Shown here one piece after another: positions 32,598 to 45,019 of a stretch of DNA of 64,000 nucleotides. This stretch comes from Rhodocollybia butyracea (taxonomy: Eukaryota; Basidiomycota; Agaricomycetes; Agaricales; Omphalotaceae), in assembly GCA_015501585.1 (NCBI GenBank), contig JADNRY010000111.1, positions 62,001-126,000 of the forward strand, in the 5' to 3' direction. Position 1 is the first letter of the stretch; each line of letters opens with the position of its first letter. The notes below the pieces were generated by a model. That model was not told where the DNA came from and did not search any database. It saw only the letters and a list, made by a program, of their open reading frames with translations. The position numbers and the translations under genes are program-made.

Positions 32598-34206
32598 ACC
32601 CATCGGGCCAAAGTTCCAAGGATCTGTTTCTAACCCCCGGTGGCTTCTCATGGGCTTGGTATATGCAGGACTCCTCAGCCTCGGTTTCATATTTTCAGGA
32701 CTCCTGATTGCCTCCCACTCAATCGGGATCCCAAGTGAGGCCTACGACTCCAACTCTAACCTACATCTGAACCTAGGGTACTGGTACCGAGAACTGATCC
32801 TCCTGTTGATCAACATGGCACTGCTCAAACCTGCGCTGCTTTGCATCGGGATCGTGCATGAGAATACATTGAAATGGACTCTAGCCACAGAGGAAGACCG
32901 CTTCAAGGAAAACAAAATACGACTCGAGTTCAATGCGAACTTCCGTTTTCTTGCGTCCTCTGTCCATCCATGGTCAATCAATGGTCTGCCAGCTACTGCT
33001 TTGATGGCAATATCCCTAGCAATAACGTACGCAGCGAGCTCCATGATTCTACTAGAGCTAGAGGATACTTCATCCGGCTACAATACCGTTGTCTCCTTCT
33101 TCTCACTCATTGTTATCGGTGTATTTCTACTCATCCAGTCCCTTTTTGCCTTCTGCGCCGTGCGCACCGTTGCTGTTCCAACCTGGTCGATCTCGCCATT
33201 AACAACGGCTCATATTCTGGTTCACAACGGTCTACTAAAACGACACGAAGGCCGATGCATGCTTGGCCTTGCTGACCAGTTCAAAAGCGGAGCCAGGATG
33301 CCTAATGACGGTGCGCATACTGCAGCCTGGGACTGTCACGATCAGTATGCGCGATTCGTGGGATACATCATGATGCTCGTTGGGAGCGGTTTTTATTGGG
33401 GTCTTGTCATCATGGGCATGGTGGAGTCTGGGACTCAAGGCACTCAATCAGGCAGTAGTTACTCGCCTCTCATTAACATCAATACCACCGTCATGAACTT
33501 CAGTTGGAATGGTGAAGCACCTGTTGCGGGCCTCGTGTGGGGTCTCGCTATCCAGTTTGGATTCATGGGCGGGATCGTCACAACCGCCCTGACATGCACC
33601 GAAACACTAGTGGCCCTGAGCTACGATGAACGTCTATGGGGAGAGATAGCGCATAAGAAAGGTTCCGATTATTCCCCCACTTTCTGGAAGAAATACGTCG
33701 TTTCCTGGCAGCCTTTGGCAATCCTAATGGCGGAGCCAGTTTTTCATTGGTTATTCGGTCTTGCAGTTGGTGTTAGTGCAGATACTGGGTTCCATGTGCG
33801 GCCAATTCAGGTGCGCCCTATCTCATAATAACCCGAAGCTTAAATCTAATTCAAATATTGTTGCTACTTGACAAAGATATTCTATATCAGCGGTGCCGGT
33901 GTGCTTGGTCTTGGTATTATTTTTGGTGCAGCAAAGTTTCCACGAAAAACTTTATGTCCAAAAACTTTCGGGCATCTGCAGACGATAGTCGATCTTGTTG
34001 ATGTATGGCCAGAGACTCTCGAGCAAAAGATGTACTGGGGGAAAAAGAAGATCTGTGCCGCGGAAAATTTGGGAGTCAAGTCGGGACTAGCTACAGTCTA
34101 TCATGCAGGTACCTCGATAGAAAAAGACGGGGTATCTACTGTCATCGGTCATGAATGGTATGGCGGAGAGAACTGTCCGGGATGTTTCTCAGACTTGGCA
34201 AACTAG
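32598..34206 (+). CDS. Large multi-pass membrane protein, 5' end incomplete
   Basis: The main exon is 32598-33810. A 66-nt intron (GTGCGC at 33811, ending ...CAAAG at 33876) leads to a last exon 33877-34206. An upstream intron at 32525-32597 (GTGAGT..TTACAG) shows that an earlier exon exists, but I could not fix the start codon. Hydrophobic helices include WLLMGLVYAGLLSLGFIFSG, LILLLINMALLKPALLCIGI, ATALMAISLAITYAASSMIL, VVSFFSLIVIGVFLLIQSLF, GYIMMLVGSGFYWGLVIMG, AGLVWGLAIQFGFMGGIVT and IFYISGAGVLGLGIIFG. The tail TFGHLQTIVDLVDVW...MYWGKK...YHAGTS resembles the C-terminal tails of fungal DUF3433-like membrane proteins, by recollection. Function is unknown. It lies between two R2 blocks. Confidence 0.75.
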
Positions 34207-34869
34207 TTCCTCCGTTGTATGTATCGGACCAAACGATATCCCGGATTAATGCTGGCTGTAGGGGGTGCTTTTCCAAAACATATAGCAAGAGAGATTATCT
34301 ATTCGATCCGAGTCTCAACCGCACGGGCTCAATATGAATTGGCGGCTGGGTTTGTGTACAAAAGGAACCTCATATGACTGCCGGGTAGTTCCCCAAGTAC
34401 TAAATACCGACGTCAGTTTGCAAGTAGTGTATCGATAGTAGCGCAGTGAGCGACAGAGCGGTTTTTTTTTTTGCATGGGCCCCGCAACAAGCTTACGGGT
34501 TATACATAATAATAATAATAAGGATCGATTATCTTCCACGTAGTGAGTCTGCGAACTTTTTTGTAACAAGCTCTGGATGAGATGAACAGGGGTGTTTATG
34601 AGCGCATGAGCGGTTGACTTGTAACCCCAATGGGTCACTCGATAACCATCATATCTAAGCGCTAAGCAGTGAGTGAGGGGGAAACCATGCGTCTACATCT
34701 AGCAGTGAGCACAAGATAGGAATGACTCCGAAACCCTCCCGACTCCTTCTGTAACCAATTGACGGTTGCATTGACGGTTGCATGGTGGGTATCACACGAA
34801 AGGATATTTAATCCCGAGTTTTGCTCGGAAATGAAAGGTTTTTTTTTTTTTAGGTGAACCGGCTTCAAT
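34207..34869. other. Intergenic region
   Basis: No supported gene. It contains a short AAT microsatellite (about 34506-34520) and two homopolymer runs (T10 near 34461, T12 near 34839). Confidence 0.5.
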
Positions 34870-37150
34870 TGTCGACTTTCGTTAACTGAATCTGTGCAAG
34901 GCTATCGATAATGAGATTTCACGAGATGGTAGAAGACTGAAGTCGGGTAGCTGTGGGGATTAAATACACCCGAGTGGTACCATCAGGGTTTGACTGCGTT
35001 TGAGGTTGGAGCTAGAGCATTTGAGCCTTGGAAACGCGTGCTCCGTAGGAGAGAATTAGCAGAGAATACGAGAGGCCGGCATGTGTGGTAGAAGCAGAAG
35101 CACTGAGGGTTTTAGAAGGGTTTATTTTAGTAAGGGCCGGAGCCCAATATGTTACTCTCGTAGATCTCTCGTACGCTCCAAGTACTTCAGTACTTTGTAA
35201 GTATAGACACCGCTTAAAATAAAATAAAAATAAAACGGTTTCCACCGGTGTTGGGGAGAACTTCGAAGCCTTGCATCGATTAAAGTTGATTAATATCTGT
35301 ATAAGGTCTTGATCTTGAGTCCTGGGACCTGGGACACTGCGAGATGTTCATTACCTTTTAACTGAATCTGTGATGCAAGCTATCGTTAATGAGATTCACG
35401 AGATGGTAGAAGTCAAGGGGTTGCGAAATAGGATGATTATGAACAACATCCGAGTGGTTCCCACCTTTTATAGATGGGCCCTGAGGCCGGAGTGTTTGAG
35501 TTTGGTACTTGAGCTTGGAGCTTGGAGCTGGAGCGCTTGAGCCTTGGAAACGCGTGCTCCATAGGAGAGAATAGGGGAGAGGACGGCATGAGTGGTGGAA
35601 GCAGAGGGTTTAGAAGGGTACTTGTGTAAGTATAGACACCCGCTTCAAAAACGGCATCCACCGGTGTTGCAGAGAATTTCGAAGCTCTACGTGAGTTGAG
35701 TTCCTGAGTGTATATAATATATTCAGAAATATAGTAAGATCCTCTCGTGGGACGTGCGTGGAAGGATGGAAATGCGTGCTCTAACTTATTTATAGGGGAG
35801 AACAGGGTTATCTGTGATAGAAGCAGGGTGTAGCACTGTCAAGCATTGTCAAGCACTGTCAGGCAAGGACCGGAGAGTCCGATAGTCCGATAGTCCGATG
35901 GGTTATTCTACGGCTACGATAAGGTATATGTAGGTATACACATACCGGTTAATATGATTGATCCACCGAGAAACAAAAACTCGCAAAAGACTTGCAAAAG
36001 GATTTGGAAGCTTGCGTTCATTATTTATCGCTCTGTGAACATACGGTCTCAATAGGGTTTTAGAAGGCTTTAATATGGTTTCAAAAGGTTTTAATACGGC
36101 TTGAAAGGTTGAGGCTTGGGACGAAACATCTGTATTCCCTGTAATTCCTAACTCGAGTTCCTGGGCTTACTCAGGTCAGGTCCCCCCAAAGGCCAGAACG
36201 CCGAGAAGATTTAAAGACTGCGAGACTTGTGAGATGGTTCGTTATCTTCCTGGTATCTTTGTTGTTATGTTCTGTATTGCCTGTATTGCGTGACCGAAGT
36301 AATTATTCCACGCTGGGTGTATCTTGAAGGATTTGAAGGATTTGATGGTACCGGTGTGCACATGCCAGCGAGGACGTGATCAGAAGTGGTTTAGGCGAGA
36401 GAGAGGTCAAGACTAAAAGCACCGGAATGAGTGATGAGCTTTTGTTACGTTTTACCCTCGAACCAGTGGGAGATTTGTGGTCGAGGAGGAGGGGGTAGTG
36501 CTGGTAGTTCCTGGATCCTAATAGCAAGTGGTATCGACAGTTGCCAGTGGTGTGAGGAATGCGACAAGACTAGACGATATTCACAGGAGTTGCGTTCCTA
36601 TCAATCGTTGTCGGTGTATAAAACCGAAAGGCTTTCTATCGGCGTCCGGACCGAAATATATCCGAGAGCGTGACCGGGGGGAAAAACGATTTAATCAATA
36701 TTATTTTGGTCTTGGACGACATCATCGGTGACGCTTTTTTTGCTTCCATTTTCTTCCGTTTTGAGATGAAAAAACTGGTGAGACATGATAGACATAGGGC
36801 CTTCTTTTTCCGCGCGTGTGGCGTCCTTGGTACTTGAACATGACCTTGTGAGAATCCTTCTTCTCGTGCCCTTGTTTTTTCCAGTGACCCTTGTTCGAAC
36901 CTTTGTTTTCTGGATTTCTTTTATCCCAGCTCCAGCGTTCGCGCTCCAAGGGCCTTGTTTTGCCATTGGTCGCCACACACCTAGCTAGTCTGCGGAGAAT
37001 TCGAACGGGACGATCTACTTTGGCTTGGAAACTTTGGAAGCCTTGGAACCAACAGCTATATTGACGCAAGGGCGCATATAATGGCGCAGATAGAGGATCC
37101 CCAGCACTGTGAGTTTCTCCAACACGTGTTGTACAAAACTAATCAAGGCT
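34870..37150. repeat. R2 repeat family cluster, right part
   Basis: R2 phrases recur in the same order as at 27.1-30.9 kb: GGAAACGCGTGCTCC at about 35030 and 35548, ATAGACACCGCTTA, GGACCGGAGAGTCCGAT, GGGACGAAACATCTG at about 36119. It ends with a segment (36110-37145) closely matching 29080-30136 plus 30721-30760. It carries the empty site for the 584-bp MITE. Confidence 0.75.
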
Positions 37151-37159
37151 AAATCGTTT

Positions 37160-40029
37160 CTTCTATTTCTAAAAGACCGAAGACGCTCCCTTGTCCCGCT
37201 TCCAACGCGTCGCAGCGAACCAGAGTGCGAATACCCCTACGCGTGCAGCGATAGTCCGACGCCCAAGGCTTCACCGAATACTTCTTCTAGAATCCCAATC
37301 CTGAAAGCACACAATCCGATTGGGTCCAATTCGGAACCATATTCTCCCTATTCAACGCGCAGGCCCGGGTCTCCTGAGCTGCGAGTTGATAAAGAGCACT
37401 CTGGCTCGCCGAATTCTCCTGGTACCGCTTCTTTCGCCAGCAGCTGCACAATACGCCCAACCCGCTCAACCTGCTTCAAACCAGTCGAAGAAAGCGCCAC
37501 ACCGTCAGACGAGTCTCGTGTCCCTCTCTGAATCCCTCTGTCCTGCTGAATCAGCTGCGCGCGCAGCCTACGCTGTCTCTGTCCCTCGAATTCGGAAGCC
37601 CCTCGGTGTTTGTAGGCGATTCGGAGAAAATGCTGATAGCGCGGCATACGAAGATACCGCCAATGTCGTAGACGCTAGCGCTGGGCCCCGGCATCCGTCT
37701 CCGCTTCGGGTAGCTCCAGCGTCATACTCTGCGTCACCAGGATCCCCAATTCACTTGCATCACCATACGACGCCTCTGACGAACGCTCTGACGAACACAG
37801 CAGCGGCCGCTGTTCCTTTGAGGGGTATTAATACTACCCCGCAGACGCACACCGGGTTTGACTCTGACTCGAAACGAATGCTTAGGGTTACGCTAGCTAG
37901 CGACCGCGGGCCCAAAGCCCAACCTCAGCGCCAGTATCCTCAACGCCCTTCCTCCTCGTCCTCGTCTTCCATCCCTATTTCTTCGCTACCCGATCACAAC
38001 CAGGGCGTGCGCCAACCGCTGGCGCTGAAGCCGCATCAAAACGTACTGCGCACGAAGCTGGAGAGGGTGTTGATCGCTGATGCGGATGCAAAGGCGAAGG
38101 CGAGAACGCAGGAGGAGGTGTTGAGTAGGATGAACAAGACCAACAAGATGAACAAGGACAAGCAAGCGCATAGGCGAGGCGTGTCGTTGGATGCGCAGTT
38201 GGATATGGGTGTCGGTGCAGGTGCGGGTGCTGCTAGAGCCCGGGCTGGGTCTGATACGACCCTTCTGGGATGGTTTTGGCGCAAGGACGAGGATGAGAGC
38301 GATGGAGGGAGTGCTGCTAGTAGTACTGACGACGTACGTTCTCTCTTCTTCTGGCTATGTATTCGTTCCTGACTTGTTTTCATAGGATATGCAGAACCAT
38401 TCTACACCATCCCCACCACCACAAAACGCCACCGCGAACGGGTCAGCTGCGCGCACGCATGCCCGGCGACATACACAATCTGGGTTCGTTGCGTTACCCG
38501 TACCGGTGTCTTCGACACCGCAGAAGCAGCAAGGGTACTTTACGCCTTTCCTCCCGAATCCAAATCTAAATTCGAATCCAAATCCAAATCCATATCCATA
38601 TCCATATCCAAATTCGAAATCTATATCCTACGACGTCCCTCCCAAATCCATCTCCCAAACCGCTTCCAAATACGAATCCAACTGTACATGTAAATCCTCA
38701 TCCGAATTCCAAGACACCCGAAAAATCCAGACACCACCACCACTCTCGACGACACCCGTTCCCGGTGGTTCCGGTGGTTCCGCTGGATACCGTGTATAGC
38801 GTTGGGGAGCTGGAGGAGGAGGTGCGCTCTCATACGGGCGATGTCGGTGGGGATAGCGAGCCGACCTCAGGCGATATCGTTGCGGGTATGGTTGCGGGTG
38901 ATATGGATGTGGGTGATATGGGCGTGGATGTGGGTGCGGGTAATGTGGATGTGGATGGAAAGGCCGGACGAAGTCCACAGCCGGGAGGAAGAAGGAGTAA
39001 AATCCCTACCCCGCCGCCGACGCCGCCTCTTATACCTCCGTTGCCGAGGACCAGGAGCCATACGTTTGCTGGGCGGCCGCGGTCGAGTGGGGGTGCTGGT
39101 GGTGGTGGTGCTAGTGGTGGTGGTGGCGGTCAAGGTCCTGGTGGTGGTGGTTATGGTGGTGGTTATTATGGTGGTGGTTATGGTGGTGGTTATGGTGGTG
39201 CCGGTGGAGGTGGTGCTAGGACACGCAGTTCGACTGACGTGAGTGGTGGTAGTGGTAGCTCTGCGGGACGTATACCTGCTAGCGGTAGATCCGCGCTCTC
39301 GGTTTCACAACCCCATTCGCCGTCAGCGCCATCGTTTCCGGCTCCAAAGCGTTCTCCCCGTGGATCTGCTTCGCACCTCCCGTCTCCTACTTCGCCTGTT
39401 CCCGCTGCCCCACGTCGCCTACTTCGCATGCTTCCCCGGCTTCGCCTACATCTCCTCCATATAGTGCTTCACCTATGCATAGTGGCTCATCGCATACCTC
39501 GCCACATACCCCGTCCCATAATACCTCGCCACACACCTCATCACATACCTCGTCATCGTACCCGGGTCGTCCTTCGCGCTCTTCCTCGTTCCAGTTTCAG
39601 GCTCAGGCGCAGGCTCACCCTCGCACGCGTACGAATACACATCCGAACACGAATACATACACACACTCACACACGCGAAGCCTATCTTCTGGACTAGAAC
39701 ACGGACGACACCCTCCTCCCCCTATTCCCAAACCCTCCTTATCGTCATCTTCACTACCTTCCTCTCCCCTGCCGGGATCCACTTTCTCTCCTTCCCCTCC
39801 CCCGCATAACTCGAGCTCGAACAGCTTCAACGCCCACACCGCGTCGGTGCGCTGTCGCCAGATCGACGGCTACGTCTCGTTTGCTGCTGTCGCGGGGCTG
39901 AGGGAGCCGGAGTCCAAGCTCAGTGGGGACGAGGCGGATGCGGGGCATGGGAGCGGGAGTGCGGGTGGGAGTGGTAGTGGTAGTGGGAATGGGCCGTGGG
40001 TTGGGTTGGGGCGGTTGTTTGGACGCTGA
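37160..40029 (+). CDS. Low-complexity Pro/Ser/Gly-rich protein, frame uncertain
   Basis: Strong codon-like composition runs for almost 2.9 kb on this strand. One intron is clear: GTACGT at 38335 to CATAG at 38385, joining SSTDD to DMQNHSTPSPPPQN. Segments include a charged helix (ADADAKAKARTQEEVLSRM), NPNPNPYPYPYP, a GGGYGGGYYGGGYGGGYGG-like stretch (about 39120-39215), Thr/Ser/His/Pro repeats (TSPHTPSHNTSPHTSSHTSS) and a final NGPWVGLGRLFGR. The reading frame changes in repeat-rich DNA near 38600-38800 and again at the C4 run near 39412. The two shifts cancel, so the last part is back in the earlier frame. The N-terminal part also changes frame near 37500. It is probably an intrinsically disordered protein; no family assigned. 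Confidence 0.5.
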
Positions 40030-40290
40030 GCCGCGACGAGTACGCTGCCTATTCCTGAGGGGTACTCGAGGACTGAGGGACTGTACCTAGGGTCAACCAT
40101 TACTAACGGAGGCGGGAGTGCGGGTGCGAGGGGGAGTGGGCCGTGGGCCGTGGGTTGGGTTAGGGCGGTTGTTTGGACGCTGATGTTGCATGAGTTCCGA
40201 TGAGTTGCACAGATTTGCACAGATTTGCGATAAAGCCTATTCCTGAGGGGTACTCGAGGACTTGAGGGGCATTGTGCCCATGGTTAACCA
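39945..40290 (+). repeat. Tandem duplication of the 3' end of the low-complexity gene
   Basis: GTGCGGGTG...GAGTGGGCCGTGG...GGGCGGTTGTTTGGACGCTGA, then CCTATTCCTGAGGGGTACTCGAGGAC, occurs at about 39957-40075 and again at about 40110-40265. The second copy has lost the coding start and follows the stop codon. Confidence 0.75.
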
Positions 40291-40299
40291 TTACTAAAC

Positions 40300-40866
40300 A
40301 GTACACGAGCATATGGTTGCTGTATATTCTATGTACAGTATACACGAGAGATCTGACGAAAAAAACACGTAACGATGTTAACTATTAACTTATTATCATT
40401 ATTGCATAGTTATGTAGTTATGTAGATGTACTGGTGGCTTGGATCTTTACGAACTTTAACGAAGACTTTTACGATGCAGATTATCGCAACGACTATCGTG
40501 GTTTTTTCGTCGACTGTTCCTCAGGCTCACTAGTACTGCATGAAAAGGTAATGCATTATTAATGATTGGTAGCGTGAAATATGAGGAGGAGTGCCTCTAG
40601 GAGCCTCTGGGACACTTGATACGTGTATTTACGAAAGAAACTCGTTCGGGAATAAAAACAGCGGAAGGTCATTTCTTGAAATCTTGACTGATAGAAGGAG
40701 AAGGAGAATGAGGAGTTTTTATTGCACGGCCATGATCCCAAGTCTTGAAAAAAACACTTGTGGTAGTAATGCATGTTTCGTTAATTCTTCGTTATTCTGA
40801 ATCGCCTTTGTACCCTTCAAGGGTATATACAAAATCAAATAGCAAATCGTCGCTGGTGTGTTTTAG
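40300..40866. other. Intergenic region between convergent genes
   Basis: No supported gene. It separates the 3' ends of the low-complexity gene and the MFS gene. Confidence 0.5.
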
Positions 40867-40867
40867 G

Positions 40868-43831
40868 TTAGGTCCGAGTCAGCAAAACATGAAGATACAA
40901 TGAGCAGTAATGAATTCTAGCGGTGCTTACCCTGATGACGTCCCCCTTGTACTGGAGGAAGGGGACTACGAGGAGGAATAGGCCGCATACGATTCTGAGA
41001 TTGAGATCGATAGAAGTCAGCAGAGAAGTTCGAGAGCGGAGGTTGTGGAGTGAGCTTACGCAGCTTCAACACCCAACGTCTGTAATGCACCACTCTTGTT
41101 CGACCATGGTATTTGGAAAAAACGTGATGCCAAAGCCTGTGAGGGTGCACCCGGTTAACCAGATTCAACTCGAAACGCGAAATGGTTACTACGTACCTCC
41201 AAGAATACGTGCCTCATTCAATATCGCGCTGACTTCGCCCTAAGTGACTAACATAAGTTATCTCGTGCTAACGGTTTCCGTCTACATATCCGCAGCACAA
41301 AATGGTTTACCTGAAATCTTGGAAAACAGTCATTACAATAAGCGTCTAACCCCCCCCGATGATCAGGACAAAAGATCTAGCTGAGCACCAGAATGATAGA
41401 AATCGGGACTCACAGACGGAAGTCGTGGTCATCAAATACGAAATGATGATACATGTCCAGCCCACAATGACAACGGGAACGCTATGATGAATCTGCAACG
41501 CATCGCCGAGGACCAGGAATCCTATAAGAAATAATGGGCCGGGGTGGTGGGGATATATAGCATGTGCTAGTTTTTTGAAAGTTGACGTTGAGTGTTTAGA
41601 ATCGACGTTGGTTGCTGATAAGGCTTACCGCAATCGAGATTCGGCTTCGAATACACCGTCGTTGTGCCGGACGCAGTAGTACATGTTCCAGTCATTGAAA
41701 TACCGTCCTAGTATTTCTCCGATGAATACTGCTATCTGGGCAGTGGGAACGGAGATTAGAACTTCAAGAGGATGGACTCGGAGGAGAGCGGGAATGCCGC
41801 TTGGGCCTTACAACTGGTGCGGCATAGATACCCGCAACCGAGATTTGATCTAATCCGAACCCGAACGGAGGGGCGCTTTGGAGGACGATGGTATTGGTGA
41901 GCTAAGTCGTCCATTTCGTTGAACCGTTCACAAATCGATGGTGAACACGAAATTTGGTGACTTACATTGACTCCATTGGCAAAGCCAAACGACATTGCCT
42001 ACGCTGAGAATCAGCACACAGAACTCAGGCTTCAAGTTGGACGACTCGACAAACCTCAAAAATGTATACGCCAACAAAGTGCGGTCTCCATACGAGTCTC
42101 AAAAGCCTCATGACCAGCTCTTTCCACGTGGGTCCCAGTGAAGATGTCTTCCAGCCTGTGATCCCGACAAGGCTTTCGAATCGAGATCGAAACACGCCGG
42201 TACTCATCACCTTGCGAATACCTCTACGATCATACATCCTGTAAGTACATCCCAAGACGTCAGGACGGGTCTGTTTAAGTGAGCTTGGCCTGAGACGCGT
42301 GTATACGTACGTTTTCCTGCATTCCAAACGCGATCAACAGGACCACCACTGCGCCATACATACATCCTATCCCATAAGCCCAGCGCCAGCTCGCACGGGC
42401 GACAAGGAAGCCGAAGAAAAACGGAGACAAGTGTGGCGACATTACAAATGCCATAGTCCAGATCCCGAGCTGAGGAAACATAAGAGGAAACATAAGGGTA
42501 ACGATTGGAAGGATGTAAAAGTAAACACATTACCTTGCGCGCTCGCAGGTGGAAGGAATACATGTCGTTGATGATGAATAGGCCCTATACCGTCCCGTTT
42601 TTTGTCAGGATGGGACTTCATTGGACATAGATTCATTCTTACAGTAACTTGAGGAGCAGTTCTATATGTTGAAGTTAAGTTGCCATCGAAGCTAGGCAGA
42701 AAAACATATGGAGGTGCTTACCCAAAAAATGCACTCAGACACCGCATCGCATAACCGACGTACTTATGTTCAACCAGGTCATTCAAGAACATCCGGTGGG
42801 TGATATTTACCTGTGAAAACCTCTAGGGTCGGCGCAAAAGTCACGCCAACGAGGAATGATAATGCCAAAAGCTATATAGATCATGTTCAGTTCCGAATGA
42901 TAGTAGATATGCGAAGCTTCTGCGTACTTGAGTCCAGAACAGTACAGGCAGTCGGCCATAACGGTTCATAAGGATCTGCACAGTGCGATTGGTGTTTATA
43001 GTGTTAAATGATCGATCATGACTGATCACTTGCCATTCTACAAATCACTTCGATCAAGATAAGTTGAAGTGCGAGCATAGTTGACCTACGACATGATTCC
43101 ACCCGGGCCTTGATTGTCCCATCAAGTGACCTATAAAGCACAGAGGACAGCGCCTTCAGCTCACCTAGAAGAAATATACTCCAGCTAAATAATCACTATA
43201 TCGGTGTTGTAGCAGTGAGGTTATATACGAGGCAACGTACTTGGTAGTGAGGTTGTTGATACGCCCTGTTGTAGTATGATATTGGATGGCTAATGGGAAG
43301 ACTGACGCTATTCCTAGAAGAGAGAAGTTCACGCTATTGTAAGTAGTCGTAGTATCCATCCTAGATATTACACTCACCTATCGCCGAGTCGAAGTCTGGG
43401 ACGATAGTGGCCAAAGCGATGATTACCAAATGCCAGTCCTTTTTGCGACCGCTCCACTAGAATGCTCTCAACACGCAGATTATATCTTGAGAAGAAGAAA
43501 GATCACATTCTGAGGGTCAAGAGGATCATCTGTCGGTTGAGGCCACATGATAGTGCCATCGTCTGTTAGCTTAAGACGAGAGGTAAATTCTTCGCCAAAT
43601 TCAATCCGCGCTTGTCTGAGGATATGCGGGTTGGACTTGGGAGTCGGCAGCAAGTTATACAACCTACGCTGGATCGATAATTAAACGACCATCCTCTCTC
43701 TCGTGAAAAGTAGCTAGATCCGAGGCCGTGAATTCTTCGATGTGAGAGGTGCTTCCTTTGTCCGAATCACCCTTTTCCAGCTCAAGGCTTGAGTTTCGAA
43801 TATTTGGAGCGGTCGGAAAGAAGGACGCCAT
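40868..43831 (-). CDS. MFS transporter, intron-dense, with possible frameshifts
   Basis: Minus-strand exons fixed by phase include 43668-43831, 43507-43615, 43378-43456, 43241-43313, 43165-43184 (20 nt), 42928-42975, 42643-42661 (19 nt), 42534-42584 and 42311-42469. The products read in the order typical of fungal MFS carriers: LTDDGTIMWPQPTDDPLDPQ, VIIALATIVPDFDSAIG, INNLTTNWSIFLLG, RYGRLPVLFWTQ, GLFIINDMYSFHLRARK, FLVARASWRWAYGIGCMYG, IAVFIGEILGRYFNDW, AYCNDCFPRFQGEVSAIL and a last helix IVCGLFLLVVPFLQYKGDV. It should be a 12-helix plasma-membrane transporter; the substrate cannot be told. The exon after 43165 is unresolved. Two junctions fit the family only if one base is removed from an A4 run (42312-42315) and from an A6 run on the plus strand (41117-41122). 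Confidence 0.72.
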
Positions 43832-45019
43832 GAGTGGGGTGAACGCAGAAAGGGTTACTTTAGAAGGAAGGCAGGAAGGAAGGTTTTATTGCACTGTCGA
43901 AGAGTTGAATACCGGAAGTTCTCATTAGCAATGAACTGCGGTGACTAGAAAAATAGGATCTGTGTTGCAGCAACTGTTCATTGTATTGTGCAATGATCTT
44001 TCACCTATCCGAGAAGCGGGAAACAGGTCATACCACCCCCCGGAAGTATATCAGAGACGTACAGACTGCAAAGCTACTGTCAAGCGTCAAGTCACGGTGC
44101 ACCCTCGGGCCTCGTTATTTCATAGACAGCTTGACTAGGTTTGATGTCAAGGTTCCAAATCGTGTCCCAGCAGTGGCTAAAGAGGCTCAACGGAAATTTG
44201 TCTACTCAAACAAGAAGATCAGAAGACACACGAACATAATGCATCTGTTGGACCTCTACTCCCCATAGAGTACATCCATTACAAATCAAAGTTAGGCCGT
44301 ATTCGCAAGGGAAACTGTTCTGGTATCTACTCGTTCTGGATAGGCATCCTTCCTTGCCTGCAAAGCAACTTTCTGAGAGCATGTGTCGACATAAGAAATT
44401 GCCCTCGCCGAAGCGCGCAAGACCAGGAATCTGACAGGAATACTTGGTGTCTATAAGAGCGAAATCAAAGCGGGGATTGTCCCTAAGGTACAGTTTGATA
44501 TGAACGATGAACCAACACGAATCAAACCAGACATAGACAAGATAACGCCGAGGTCAACGACACGAAAATCGACCATGGGAAGTGCGGCTGGGACTCGGGA
44601 GGGGTGGCCAGTGTACCGGCGGTGAAACATGAAGCAGAAGTTGCCTTCGGGCTATTTGAGCCAAAATCTGCCAGGGACTGCCAGAGATGATTGATGAATC
44701 GATGAACGTTAACAGCAAGCATCGGAGTATACGTAAATGATCCAGGCCGACAATCAGCGTAAACTTTCCCACGTTGTTTCTACGCTTACCCTATTTTTTA
44801 CTTTGGATCGTCAGCTAGACTTGTTATATTGTTACAAAGAATTGTCAAGTTGATAGAGCGGTAGGCAAATGGCAGGAACTCATATGATGGTGTTTTAACT
44901 TTTAAGGAATGCCATAAGCCAACTAGTAATGGTACCCATACACACTCCCACCCAATAAACACGTCAAGATAGGCTGCCAAAAAATGAGGGAACAAGCAAT
45001 TTGATTGCAGGACGCCATG
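43832..45019. other. Intergenic region without a supported gene
   Basis: Frames at 43941-44268 (plus) and 44522-44772 (minus) have no recognisable features. The first about 100 bp is the presumed promoter of the MFS gene; no TATA box stands out. Confidence 0.4.
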
